Position numbers and translations under genes: made by a program | Part shown: piece after piece, positions 26,876-35,971 of the stretch | Position numbering within the stretch: the stretch's first letter is position 1 | Layout: each line of letters starts with the position of its first letter | From: an uncultured Desulfobacter sp. | GTDB taxonomy: Bacteria > Desulfobacterota > Desulfobacteria > Desulfobacterales > Desulfobacteraceae | Assembly: GCF_963665355.1 (NCBI RefSeq) | Contig: NZ_OY762229.1 | Coordinates: forward strand, 5,022,001 to 5,086,000 | Length of the DNA: 64,000 bases | Direction of reading: 5' to 3' | The notes under the pieces: generated by a model | Told to the model about the DNA's origin: nothing | The model's database searches: none | The model's input: only the letters and a program-made list of their open reading frames with translations

Positions 26876-27819
26876 CTTTAATTGCGACTAGGGATGCTTT
26901 TGGCCAGGCATTATGTACTTTGGGAGCGAATCGGTCTGATGTTGTGGTTGTCAGTTGCGATCTAAGTGGTGCAACCCGGACAAAACGATTTGCAGAAGAA
27001 TACCCCGATCGTTTTTTTGAATTTGGGATTGCAGAACAAAATGCCCTCTCCGCATCCGCTGGCTTGGCTTTGGAGGGATTAAGGCCGTTTATCAGTAGTT
27101 TCGGCGCCTTTATTGCTTCCAGAGTAGATCAGATACGTACCTCCTGTGCATTCAACGGTGCGGGTGTCGTCATTGTAGGTACCCATTCAGGCCTTGCAAT
27201 TGGAAAAGATGGGGCTACCCAGATGGGATTAGATGATTTGAGCTTAATGTCATCCATCCCCACAATGAACATCTATTCCCCGGCCGATGCATTCGAGACT
27301 GAACAGATCGTTGAATATTTGTGCCGGACAAAAGACTTGGCTTATTTAAGGATCAGTAGAAAACCGTTGCCAAAAGTTTTACCTGATACATACCGGTTTG
27401 AAGCGGGGAAGGGTTATCTTTTTTCCAAGGGCCGGGACTGTATGATCGTTGCAACAGGAGATATGGTTTACTACGGCCGGCAGGTCCGTGACAAACTTGC
27501 AGGGGAAGGAGTTGATGCGGGGTTAATGAATATTTCAACTCTCAAGCCGATAGATGCTCAACTTATCCTTGATTGTGCCGCCGGCACTTCTTTGATTATC
27601 ACGGTTGAAGACCACAGTGTCATCGGCGGACTTGGAAGCCGGGTGTGTGAAGTGATCGCAGGAGCCGGACTTCCGGTCCCGGTAAAAAGAATTGGCATAA
27701 AAGACACCTTCGGGGAGAGCGGCAGTCCGGAAAAGTTGTATAAAAAACACTTGTTGGATGAAGCTGGAATTTATACCCAGATTACCTCCTTTCTTGAGGC
27801 GCCAACTCAAACGGCTTAA
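26872..27819 (+). CDS. Transketolase, C-terminal (pyrimidine-binding) subunit
   Basis: 315 residues. FEFGIAEQNALSASAG near 50-65 contains the Glu that activates ThDP, followed by THSGLAIGKDGATQ near 104 and a C-terminal domain with IITVEDHSVIGGLGS near 240. It forms the partner of the upstream 262-residue subunit. About 105 bp separate it from the RidA-like gene. Confidence 0.9.
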   Translation: MTLIATRDAFGQALCTLGANRSDVVVVSCDLSGATRTKRFAEEYPDRFFEFGIAEQNALSASAGLALEGLRPFISSFGAFIASRVDQIRTSCAFNGAGVVIVGTHSGLAIGKDGATQMGLDDLSLMSSIPTMNIYSPADAFETEQIVEYLCRTKDLAYLRISRKPLPKVLPDTYRFEAGKGYLFSKGRDCMIVATGDMVYYGRQVRDKLAGEGVDAGLMNISTLKPIDAQLILDCAAGTSLIITVEDHSVIGGLGSRVCEVIAGAGLPVPVKRIGIKDTFGESGSPEKLYKKHLLDEAGIYTQITSFLEAPTQTA

Positions 27820-27924
27820 TCTTCCCTTTGGCAGAAAGAAGACATTGAGATAGGCGATTTAATTCAGTTCAACCATTTATGATTATACTATTGCGCTTTC
27901 AAGGCCTATTCGGAGAAAGCTCCC

Positions 27925-29061
27925 ATGAAAAATGACGTGAGAATTTCCGCATTTTCAAATCAGTATGCGGAGGAAGTCTTTTTAAGCTTAGAGATGCCCG
28001 AAGGAGTAGAATTATCCAGAGGCGTAAATCGGCTGAAGGATATCTATGACCAGACGATTCGCGACAACGGTCTTGACCATGGCACTGAAATTTTTCTTCG
28101 GTTTCGGGTGAGTGATGCCGTTAACCAGGCGAACGAGATCGCCAATCAATTTCACAGGGCAAAGCCCTCTTTTTTCTCCGTGGTGGGACAACCCCCCGCT
28201 TCGGGAAGTAAAATAGCCCTTGAAGCCTATCATATTAAGTCTAAGACCCCGGTTGAAAAAAAGATGATCCTTCCGGGAGAGGGTGTTGCCGTTAAACATG
28301 GCGATTATCGCTCCCTGTGGTTATCCTGCCGGCCGGAATTCAAAACGACTTCCTTTGAGCAGACCCATCAGATCTTCTGCCAATTGTCTGATATTTTGAC
28401 CCAAACGGGAACCGATCTTGAAAAAAGCCTTATTCGTACCTGGTTGTATGTCCGTGACATAGATAACAACTATCAGGGCCTGGTCAATGCACGGCGGGAG
28501 CTTTTTCGACTAATGGGCATGCATGAGCGGTCGCATTATGTAGCCAGTACCGGCATCGGCGGCAGTGGAGAAACTGTATCAGATCTTGTGGTTATGGATG
28601 CTTTGTCTATTATCGGGCTTGAGAAAGAACAAATCCACTATATGCAGGCGCTGGATTTCCTTAGCCCAACCCATGCCTATGGTGTCACCTTTGAGCGAGG
28701 GACCCGTTTGATATTCGGAGACCGTTCCCATTTTTATATTTCAGGAACGGCAAGTATTGATAAGGACGGGGAGATTATGCATTACGGTGATGTCGGAAAA
28801 CAATGTGAGCGCACATTATTAAATATTGAAGCGTTGTTGAAATCCGAAGGGGCTGGACTGACTGATTTGAAAATCCTTATTGTTTATCTGCGAGATATTG
28901 CTGATCGGAAAATCATTCAGGATTTTTGCAAGCAGCATCTGCCCTTGGGATTACCTTTAATTGTAGTCCTCGGATCGGTTTGCCGCCCTGGGTGGGTGGT
29001 AGAAATGGAGGGGGTTGCGGTCAATGACCAAGGGAATCACGCCTTTTCGCCATTTTGTTAA
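27925..29061 (+). CDS. RidA/chorismatase-fold protein
   Basis: 378 residues. The C-terminal 130 residues resemble the YjgF/RidA fold: FYISGTASIDKDGEI near 271-285, HYGDVGKQCERTLLNIEALL near 287-306 and VCRPGWVVEMEG near 352-363. The first half also has a related fold (IRTWLYVRDIDNNY near 170-183), so it is a tandem RidA-like protein of the length of chorismatases (FkbO/XanB2, 330-370 residues), which cleave chorismate. The Cys-Arg and Glu-Gly positions at the end fit both families. It may act on an enol or enamine intermediate, or on chorismate. Unusual in a glycan locus. Confidence 0.6.
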   Translation: MKNDVRISAFSNQYAEEVFLSLEMPEGVELSRGVNRLKDIYDQTIRDNGLDHGTEIFLRFRVSDAVNQANEIANQFHRAKPSFFSVVGQPPASGSKIALEAYHIKSKTPVEKKMILPGEGVAVKHGDYRSLWLSCRPEFKTTSFEQTHQIFCQLSDILTQTGTDLEKSLIRTWLYVRDIDNNYQGLVNARRELFRLMGMHERSHYVASTGIGGSGETVSDLVVMDALSIIGLEKEQIHYMQALDFLSPTHAYGVTFERGTRLIFGDRSHFYISGTASIDKDGEIMHYGDVGKQCERTLLNIEALLKSEGAGLTDLKILIVYLRDIADRKIIQDFCKQHLPLGLPLIVVLGSVCRPGWVVEMEGVAVNDQGNHAFSPFC

Positions 29062-29176
29062 AGAGGGTCAATAGCTTTAACTATTTGGAAACCGGCAAAA
29101 ATTACAAGGTCTGAAAAAGAATGGGACCTGAAGAAACAAGGACTGGCAAGGGAAAATAATTAAAATAGGAGGAGAT

Positions 29177-29989
29177 ATGTCTTGTGGCGAAAATACATTA
29201 TGGATTGTTGGCCCCTGCTCGGTCGAAAGCAGAGGCTACTTTCTAAAAGCCGCGGAATTTTTATACAAAACTTTCGAAGGCCGTGATTTTTTTCTTAAGG
29301 GATCGTTTGATAAAGCCAATCGGACATCTGTTTACGGTAAGAGGGGGCCTGGTCTTGAGGAATCCATAGATATTTTCCGGGAAACCAAAGAAGCGATGCC
29401 CGGCGTTAAAATAATAACGGATGTCCATGAAACTCACCAGGTCGAAAAACTGGCAGGTGTCGTAGACGCAATCCAAATTCCCGCGTTTCTTTGCCGGCAG
29501 ACAGACCTCTTGCAAGAGTGCGGGAAAAACTTCAAAGATGTAAATGTCAAGAAAGGGCAGTGGATAGATCCGCATCAAACTGCGTTTTTTGCTGAAAAAA
29601 TAAAAAGCAAGAACCCCGATACGCGTGTCTGGATCACTGAGCGCGGGACCTTTTTCGGATATGGAAACCTTATTGTGGATTTCAATGCGGCCGGCATCAT
29701 GAGAGAATACTGTGACCATCTTATCATTGATTGCACGCACTCCACCCAGCATAAAGAGGGTCAGTTCACCTCGGGAAGCAGGTCTCTGGCCGAAAAATAC
29801 CTGATGGCTTCGATTCCCTTCAGCTATACCGGCATTTTTATTGAAACCCATTTCGAACCAAGCAAAGCGACATCGGATGGGGATTGCATGGTATTGACCC
29901 AACGCATTCCTAAATTGCTCAAGGTGTACGACAAAATGTCGCAGATATATAAAAATGAAAACGGAGAAGGGGCAGATGATGAAAAGTAA
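29177..29989 (+). CDS. 3-deoxy-D-manno-octulosonate 8-phosphate synthase family
   Basis: 270 residues; condenses PEP with an aldose phosphate. IVGPCSVES near 8-16 (the Cys suggests the metal-dependent class), KGSFDKANRTS near 42-52, GPGLEESIDIF, IITDVHE near 77-83, IQIPAFLCRQTDLL near 95-108, VKKGQW near 118, and DCTHSTQ near 184 match KdsA. Differences from canonical KdsA include GTFFGYGN where it has GANFGYDN, and the altered THxxQ stretch. Good ribosome site GGAGGAG. With the SIS, phosphatase and cytidylyltransferase genes it completes a Kdo-like set, but a variant substrate is likely. Confidence 0.85.
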   Translation: MSCGENTLWIVGPCSVESRGYFLKAAEFLYKTFEGRDFFLKGSFDKANRTSVYGKRGPGLEESIDIFRETKEAMPGVKIITDVHETHQVEKLAGVVDAIQIPAFLCRQTDLLQECGKNFKDVNVKKGQWIDPHQTAFFAEKIKSKNPDTRVWITERGTFFGYGNLIVDFNAAGIMREYCDHLIIDCTHSTQHKEGQFTSGSRSLAEKYLMASIPFSYTGIFIETHFEPSKATSDGDCMVLTQRIPKLLKVYDKMSQIYKNENGEGADDEK

Positions 29990-30701
29990 TCTTGCAATAA
30001 TTCCTGCCAGGGGGGGCTCCAAACGGCTTAAAAATAAAAACACAAAATTACTGTGCGACCGGCCGTTGATTGTTTATTCCCTTGAAGCTGTCATTGAATC
30101 AAATCAGTTCGACAGTATCATTGTAACATCAGATTCAGATGAGATCCTTGAACTTTGTAAAGAATATGCAGGGGACCGGATTCGTCTTCATAAGCGTCCT
30201 GACCATTTAGCGACGGATACCTCTACAGTGCTGGAAACGGTCAAGGTTATAGCCGATGAAGAAAAAAATGCCGGGCGTGAATATGATGTGATTGGGTTGT
30301 TCCTTCCGACGGCCCCTTTACGTACAGCAAAAGATGTGAATGAGGCTATGGCGCTTCTGGACGAGAACACCGACAGTATCGTGTCGATCACGAACTATGA
30401 ATTTCCGCCACAATTGGGTCTTATTAAAGACAAAAATGAGTTGCTTTGTGCGTATCATGAATCCGACCCTTTCAGGAAAGAAAAAACACGCAGTCAGGAC
30501 TATGAAATGATATACAGGCCCAATGGCGCCATTTATATTTCCTGGTGGGAAAAATTTCTTACCAATAAAAATTTTTTTAAGGGAACGGTTGGGGGGTATT
30601 TCATGCCCCGGGAGGTTTCAGTAGATATCGATACGGAATTTGATCTGGTCATAGCCAGTAATATTGTTAAAAAATTCGATTTGCCTTTAAATACACCTTA
30701 A
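29976..30701 (+). CDS. Second CMP-sugar synthetase (NeuA/KdsB-type)
   Basis: About 241 residues from ATG 29976, preceded by GGAGAAGGGG; it overlaps the synthase gene by 14 bases. IIPARGGSKRLKNKN near 8-22, LFLPTAPLRTAKDV near 110-123 and DIDTEFDL near 221-228 are characteristic. It lies directly behind the KDO8P-synthase-like gene, so it presumably activates the product of that module. It is distinct from the cytidylyltransferase at 15118. Confidence 0.87.
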   Translation: MMKSNLAIIPARGGSKRLKNKNTKLLCDRPLIVYSLEAVIESNQFDSIIVTSDSDEILELCKEYAGDRIRLHKRPDHLATDTSTVLETVKVIADEEKNAGREYDVIGLFLPTAPLRTAKDVNEAMALLDENTDSIVSITNYEFPPQLGLIKDKNELLCAYHESDPFRKEKTRSQDYEMIYRPNGAIYISWWEKFLTNKNFFKGTVGGYFMPREVSVDIDTEFDLVIASNIVKKFDLPLNTP

Positions 30702-30804
30702 AATCAAAAAGAGCGGGCTGTTTCCAATTGAAATAACGATTGATCAGCCAATTTGTAACTATGTTTAGAGTCAAAATAGATGCATCTTTGCTGCAAAGGA
30801 GAAA

Positions 30805-32736
30805 ATGATGACGACCACAAGGCCCTTGACGAATTCTCTTGTCGTATCCGGAAGCAAGGTAGACAGTAGAGGTGAAGACTTTGTTAACAACCTCTTTGGT
30901 ATTCATAAAGTTAACAATTATTGTGTTTACGTTGATCATACCTCTCGTGAAGAAGATGTGCCGGAATTAAGTGCGCTTTCAAATAACGGCTATTTTACCT
31001 TTGATATCAACAAGGTGGGTAATATTTTCAAAGGTGATGAAATAATGCTTATACGCACAGATGGGGATGTGCCGGAATGCGACGGCTGGATTGTAGCGTC
31101 AACCAGTCGTGCATCTGCATTTTCACTGGCGGCAGCATTGAAGAATGCAGGCAAAGAAGATCAAATCATTTGTCGGCTTTACGACGGCCAAACTACGAAA
31201 ATAGGTGGGTATATGGATTTGTTTTCGGGCGAAACGGAAACCTTGATATACATCAACCACTATTTCGATCGAAAATACCGTATCAATTTCCCTATTGATC
31301 TTCGATATTCAGTTTGTTCATGTGACGGGGAAACTGTTTTGTCCGGCCAAAGAATTATACCGGCCGGCGGCATTACAGTGTTAGATTCCCGGGATATGGC
31401 ACTTGGCAAGTTTAAGGGATATTTACAGGTGGATCTGGAAGTGGAAAATTTGCAGTCCAGAATCCAGCCTTTTCTTCATTTCTGGGCAGATTATATCAGT
31501 GATGCCGGAATTTGCCGGAACCATCAGTCCGGCTGGGCCCCCCATCCACCGGGAGCAGTTTTTAACAGAGGGGTCTTCACATTGGACGATGATCTGGAAT
31601 CAATTGGATCTTTTTATAATGAAAATGACACTGCCGCCCAGGCGACCGTATTGCTGCATTATAATCAGAACGGGGTTGAAGAAAAATATGAAAAAACATT
31701 AACACCGATTCCGCCACGTTCCATGCGATACTACAATTTTTCTGACCTTTTTTCCGACGTTGCGCCGACCAAGGCAAATTCGGCATACCTTCTTATTAAA
31801 TGCGATACACCACTGCACAGGCCGAATCATTACATCGCAAAAAAGAATAAAGAACAATTTGTTGATACTTACCACCAAACCCGTGGTGCTGCACTTTACT
31901 GGGATAAACAAGGTACCTATGATGACGATAAAATCAATCGTATGAAACAGTTCAGAGCTTATCCTTGGATTGTTACCTTCCCAATTTTAGAACAACGATT
32001 TGGCATCGATACCTATTTGGGATTGTTGTCACAAACTGTGGCCGGGAATGGCGCTTTCACGTTTAAATTTTTAAATGCCAGGGGCGAAGAAATATTTTCA
32101 GAAGCAGGGATTTTAAACAGTCAGAGCGAACAATTTATAAATTTGAATCAATATGCAAGTCATAAAGGCATTGAAATTGATAAGGGAACATTTTGCCTGG
32201 TTCCGAATGAGAATGAGTCTCCTGTTCATGTTGGCCCCCCTCTTTTTTTCGGATTAAAACATAGAAAGTTCAAATATATTTCCACATCTTTCAGAGAAGG
32301 ACGAAAAGAGGCAAAATTACCCTTCTATGTCGATGAAGGAACGCCGATTGCAAGAGAGTATAACTATTCACCGCTACAGATCAGCGATCTCTTTTCTCCG
32401 GGATTCGTATCAGATGAATATGATTCAATAATTATCGTCGAGCACAAAAGTTTATTAAAATCCTACCGCGATTCTATAAAATATGAACTTGAAATAGCGG
32501 ATTCGACTGGAAGACGATATGTCCTGCATCATGAAATAGCGGCATTCTCTCATGATGCCTTCTGGCTTAGTGATATGTTAAAAGAAATGAGGTTGCCTAA
32601 TGGGTATTACACCGTATGGATTAAAAGTAATGAAGCATATCTTAAATCATTTCATGGACTATACCGAAAGAAGGATCATGCTTTAAGTTTTGATGATGGG
32701 TCAGAAGGAACACTGCAGAAAGAACCTCAAATATAG
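30805..32736 (+). CDS. Large beta-rich protein, unknown family
   Basis: 643 residues with no signal peptide or membrane helix. The middle (about residues 125-320) has repeated strand-turn patterns (INFPIDLRYSVCSC, GYLQVDLEVEN, FLHFWADYISDAG, PPRSMRYYNFSDLF). A segment CRNHQSGWAPHPPGAVFNRG near 235-255 is striking for its His and Pro residues. It follows an AAGGAG site. The last 30 codons recur in degenerate form at 33621-33710. Probably glycan-related by position; nothing more can be said. Confidence 0.55.
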   Translation: MMTTTRPLTNSLVVSGSKVDSRGEDFVNNLFGIHKVNNYCVYVDHTSREEDVPELSALSNNGYFTFDINKVGNIFKGDEIMLIRTDGDVPECDGWIVASTSRASAFSLAAALKNAGKEDQIICRLYDGQTTKIGGYMDLFSGETETLIYINHYFDRKYRINFPIDLRYSVCSCDGETVLSGQRIIPAGGITVLDSRDMALGKFKGYLQVDLEVENLQSRIQPFLHFWADYISDAGICRNHQSGWAPHPPGAVFNRGVFTLDDDLESIGSFYNENDTAAQATVLLHYNQNGVEEKYEKTLTPIPPRSMRYYNFSDLFSDVAPTKANSAYLLIKCDTPLHRPNHYIAKKNKEQFVDTYHQTRGAALYWDKQGTYDDDKINRMKQFRAYPWIVTFPILEQRFGIDTYLGLLSQTVAGNGAFTFKFLNARGEEIFSEAGILNSQSEQFINLNQYASHKGIEIDKGTFCLVPNENESPVHVGPPLFFGLKHRKFKYISTSFREGRKEAKLPFYVDEGTPIAREYNYSPLQISDLFSPGFVSDEYDSIIIVEHKSLLKSYRDSIKYELEIADSTGRRYVLHHEIAAFSHDAFWLSDMLKEMRLPNGYYTVWIKSNEAYLKSFHGLYRKKDHALSFDDGSEGTLQKEPQI

Positions 32737-32833
32737 CATTCCCAATCAACATTTGTGTGGGTGAATATTTTATAGAGCACCCAGACAATCTCAATCAGTT
32801 GGACGATCTTTTACTTTTAAAGGACTATTCAAA

Positions 32834-33502
32834 ATGATAGAATTTCCGGATTTTACAATTCCATTCGAACACGAAAATAATTATTATTTATCCTGCAAAA
32901 GCAATAGAATCAGTAAGTTTATAGCTCACTATGAATTATATAAACTTAGCCTCGGGTTGCCGGGGTAGATTGTTGAGTGTGGTGTTTTCAAGGGTGTCAG
33001 TTTTGTAAGGTGGGCGATGTTGCGTGAACTTTTTGAAAAAGCTTATAGTAGAAAAATTATCGGCTTTGATACCTTTTCAGAGTTTCCGGAGCCTGAATAC
33101 GAGCCTGATAAAGCCAAACTTGCTTCATGGTTGGAAGCTGCAGGAAATAAGTCCATTTCTCGTGAACAGCTCTTAAAAGTTCTGGCGCATAAAGGTATCT
33201 GTACAGGTATTGAACTGATTGAAGGAGATATAAGAGAAACTATCCCTGAATATTTGGAAAAGAATCCTGGTTTGAGAATTAGTTTGCTGAACCTGGATAC
33301 CGACATATACGAACCGGCAAAAGTTATTCTTGAACATCTATACCCGCGAATAGTGCCGGGGGAGATTCTTATTTTAGATGATTACGGCGTTTACCCGGGA
33401 GAAAATAAGGCAGTTGAAGAGTACTTCTCAGGCAAGAAAATAGATTTGCAGAAAATGCCTTTCGCCATGACGCCGTGCTATTTGATTAAGAATGATTTTT
33501 AA
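32834..33502 (+). pseudogene. TylF/macrocin-O-methyltransferase-like gene broken by an in-frame TAG
   Basis: The frame from ATG 32834 reads continuously as a methyltransferase except for TAG at 32966-32968, after codon 44. Before the stop it gives YELYKLSLGLPG; after it IVECGVFKGVSFVRWAMLRE, the SAM-binding motif of the TylF family, then IGFDTFSEFPEP and LDTDIYEP, with DDYG near the C-terminus. Upstream residues fit the family, so a single base change seems to have made the stop. The 161-residue frame from 33017 could only start inside the domain and would lack the SAM motif. Total about 222 codons. Readthrough of TAG cannot be excluded but other genes here use TAG as a normal stop. Confidence 0.8.
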
Positions 33503-33620
33503 TGGATTAACGGGATAGGTAGTGGGCAGGATTTGAGTTGCACGCCAGGAGATAACAAAGCCAACTAATTTGTTATCTCAATACTTGGATAAGTCCGACC
33601 TTTGTAGCGAAAACAACTAA

Positions 33621-33710
33621 AAAATTTTTCATGGTTTATGCGAAAAGAAAGGTCATGCTTTGAGTTTAGATAATGTTCAAAAGGGACTCTGCATAACGAA
33701 CAGCAAATAG
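33621..33710 (+). pseudogene. Degenerate remnant of the 3' end of the 643-residue protein gene
   Basis: From 33627 the codons read FHGLCEKKGHALSLDN and end at TAG 33708-33710, against FHGLYRKKDHALSFDD at the end of the 30805-32736 gene. The DNA is clearly related over about 65 bases, and it is preceded by an in-frame TAA at 33618-33620. It indicates a past duplication followed by deletion of most of the second copy. Confidence 0.65.
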
Positions 33711-33756
33711 AGATTTCAAAACAAAAGAATACATTAGAAGAATGTTTTAATATAGT

Positions 33757-34383
33757 ATGGATAAGACAATGAATTTTGAAAAATTATTGAGTAAAAAATA
33801 TATTTGCCTTTATGCTGGAGATATTCCAAGTCTTGAAATGTACAAAAAATTTATAGGATTATCTATATGTAAATCTGACGAACATCACATAAAACATAAT
33901 ATTGAAAATAGATACCCGATAAAAAGCAATTGTGTTCATATCTATCAGGCTGAAGATGTTTTGGAACATATTGAAATGGAAAAATTACCTGCAATCATAA
34001 ATGAAATATACCGCATATTGAAAACAAAAGGTGTTTTCAGATTATCGTTGCCAGATTACCAGTGTGATGTTTTATGTAAGCGGTCAATTAAAGATGAAAA
34101 GGGGCGGATTATATTTGATCCAGGCGGGGGCGGTGATTTTGTTAATGGCCGAGTCATCGGCGGCGGGCACTTATGGTTTCCAAAATTCGAAGAAGTAAAA
34201 AAACTTTTGCACAAAACATTATTTAAAAAAATACGATTCTATCACTATTACGATACCACCGGATATGGTGTTATAAACCCAATAAACTACGAAATTGGTG
34301 TAGTAAGAAGAACCCCAGATTTTGATTCAAGAGTTCAAAATCCTAGGAGACCCCTGTCGATTGTTGTTGATTGCACGAAATAG
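33757..34383 (+). CDS. SAM-dependent methyltransferase-like protein (type 11)
   Basis: 208 residues starting at ATG 33757 (a second ATG is four codons on). QAEDVLEHIEMEKLP near 66-80, EIYRILKTKGVFRLSLPD near 85-102 and the later strand match the second half of a Methyltransf_11 domain. The glycine-rich SAM loop is replaced by YICLYAGDIPSLEM, so the cofactor site is atypical. A glycine-rich stretch DPGGGGDF lies near 128. AT-rich, within the duplicated segment after the beta-rich gene. Confidence 0.6.
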   Translation: MDKTMNFEKLLSKKYICLYAGDIPSLEMYKKFIGLSICKSDEHHIKHNIENRYPIKSNCVHIYQAEDVLEHIEMEKLPAIINEIYRILKTKGVFRLSLPDYQCDVLCKRSIKDEKGRIIFDPGGGGDFVNGRVIGGGHLWFPKFEEVKKLLHKTLFKKIRFYHYYDTTGYGVINPINYEIGVVRRTPDFDSRVQNPRRPLSIVVDCTK

Positions 34384-34543
34384 ATTTCAAAACAATGGAT
34401 AAAACAGTATCCATTTGTATCTGACAATCATGGGGTGGCCTGGCTGGGGAATTTTTACAATGTGTAGTTTTTACATGTCGATGGGTGGTCAATGTGGGTA
34501 AGAGATTTGGGTTCAGTGAGAAAAAATGGTTAAACGGATTGAC

Positions 34544-34548
34544 GATAT
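34544..34548 (+). repeat. IS target-site duplication, left copy
   Basis: GATAT directly before the left inverted repeat; repeated at 35972-35976. Confidence 0.75.
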
Positions 34549-35971
34549 GAGACCTTTGCATGAAAAGCATCTGTTCCGATTTTAGTATTTGGGGCAATTT
34601 TTTTTACAGTCGGGTCGCTAAAGGACATCAGAACGTATCGTATTTAGCAGCCATCGGAAGGCCCCGCAACCTCGTTTTTCCTCTTTATGAGGCATTTTGT
34701 ACCGGATTTTGGAATCCGGGCGCACCTATTCTCATTAAACAGGTATGACATTGAGCAATTTAGCACCTTTTCTTAAATTGAAAGCAAACTGTCGAAACAT
34801 GATATCAATGGTATTCTTCATAATCTCCGGAAATCGAGCCCGTTGTCCATTATCGTGCTCGTGGCTGATGCCAAAATACTGTTCGACAATGTACCGGAGC
34901 TTTGAAATGGCTTTATTCCGTTTGATTTCAGTCTCAGTCAATTTAGCGGTTTTAGAGTCCTTTCTCATAATGCCGTCCCCAATATTGTTTAACGCAAGGA
35001 AGCTACGATTCGGAGCACCGGCATATCCTTTGTCAGCATAGACCTTTTGAATCTTATTATTGGTATGCATACTGGAAATAACAACCATAGGCAGATGAAT
35101 AGAATCATTTTGAGAAGACGGTGTCATATATGTGGAAAGGATAAAACCGTTATCGGTATCAACCGCCGTATGTTCCTTGAGTCCGAAATGAGGTTTGTCA
35201 TTTTTGATGCTCCAGTCGGAATCCAAATCCCTGGAGTATTTTTTCCTGCTGCCGTTTTTATCCAACTGGCCTTCCCTGGTAAGGCTTTTCTCTTTAAGCT
35301 CTTTCAACTGATCGTTGGAAACTGGTCTGCTGGCAGATTTCACCAGACGGGCATCAACTGCAATGCCTTCATTAATAGAGTATCCAAGCCGATGAAACTG
35401 ATTAAGCAACGCACTGTTTATTTTTATCATGGCATCTTTGGTCAAACGTTTACGGAAGCGGGAATAAGTCGAATGGTCAGGGCTGGCTTGTTCCAACGGC
35501 AGTCCCAGAAAGGATCTGAAGGAAACCCGATCATTGATTTGGCTTTCCAGTTCCGGGTCGGATTTTATCCGAAACCATTTTTGAAGCAGGAGGCATTTGA
35601 ATAAAAACAATGGCGGATAGGCAACCTCACCGAGTTTTGACTTCCCCGGTTCATAGTGCTTCAGCAGGAGCGCCTGAATTGGTTCCCAGTCTACGGTTTT
35701 GTCAATTTCTTGAAGGAATATATGGTTTCTATTCTTTCGGGAGTATTTCTGGATCGCCATATCAGCGAAGGAACAACCGTACTGGATCTTTTTGTATGCC
35801 ATAATAACTCCTGAATTTAAAATTTATTACTACCTATATAGCATAATATACCCATTATTTAAATTTGTTATATAAAATAAAGTAAAACTAAAATATGAAA
35901 TCTGATAGTAAAATTAATGACTGCGGAAGCGGAAGCGGCTCGCTGGCGTCGACGACCCGTGCAAAGGTCTC
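34549..35971 (-). mobile_element. Complete IS5-family insertion sequence (about 1.42 kb)
   Basis: Bounded by imperfect 14-bp terminal inverted repeats, GAGACCTTTGCATG at 34549-34562 and its complement CGTGCAAAGGTCTC at 35958-35971 (one mismatch), and by GATAT duplications on both sides. It encodes one transposase on the minus strand with about 170 bp of non-coding sequence at each end. The intact frame, repeats and target duplication suggest a recent insertion. It sits between AT-rich glycan genes and does not interrupt an evident frame. Confidence 0.85.
34735..35802 (-). CDS. IS5-family transposase
   Basis: 355 residues. The N-terminal domain has LLLKHYEPGKSKLGEVAYPPLF-like and SFRSFLGLPL segments typical of IS5; SPDHSTYSRFRKRL precedes the catalytic core. 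DDE residues: D in VDARLVKSAS near 148, D in VYADKGYAG near 258 and E in RYIVEQYFG near 311. The order and spacing look intact and no frameshift is seen. The gene runs antisense to the glycan operon. Confidence 0.93.
   Translation of the reverse strand: MAYKKIQYGCSFADMAIQKYSRKNRNHIFLQEIDKTVDWEPIQALLLKHYEPGKSKLGEVAYPPLFLFKCLLLQKWFRIKSDPELESQINDRVSFRSFLGLPLEQASPDHSTYSRFRKRLTKDAMIKINSALLNQFHRLGYSINEGIAVDARLVKSASRPVSNDQLKELKEKSLTREGQLDKNGSRKKYSRDLDSDWSIKNDKPHFGLKEHTAVDTDNGFILSTYMTPSSQNDSIHLPMVVISSMHTNNKIQKVYADKGYAGAPNRSFLALNNIGDGIMRKDSKTAKLTETEIKRNKAISKLRYIVEQYFGISHEHDNGQRARFPEIMKNTIDIMFRQFAFNLRKGAKLLNVIPV

Noticed and set aside
29261-30043. 260-residue minus-strand frame over the KDO8P-synthase-like gene
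   Set aside because: Antisense shadow; the plus strand shows every KdsA motif.
33017-33502. 161-residue intact methyltransferase starting at 33017
   Set aside because: It would begin inside the domain and lack the SAM motif that lies just upstream in the same frame; a broken longer gene fits better.
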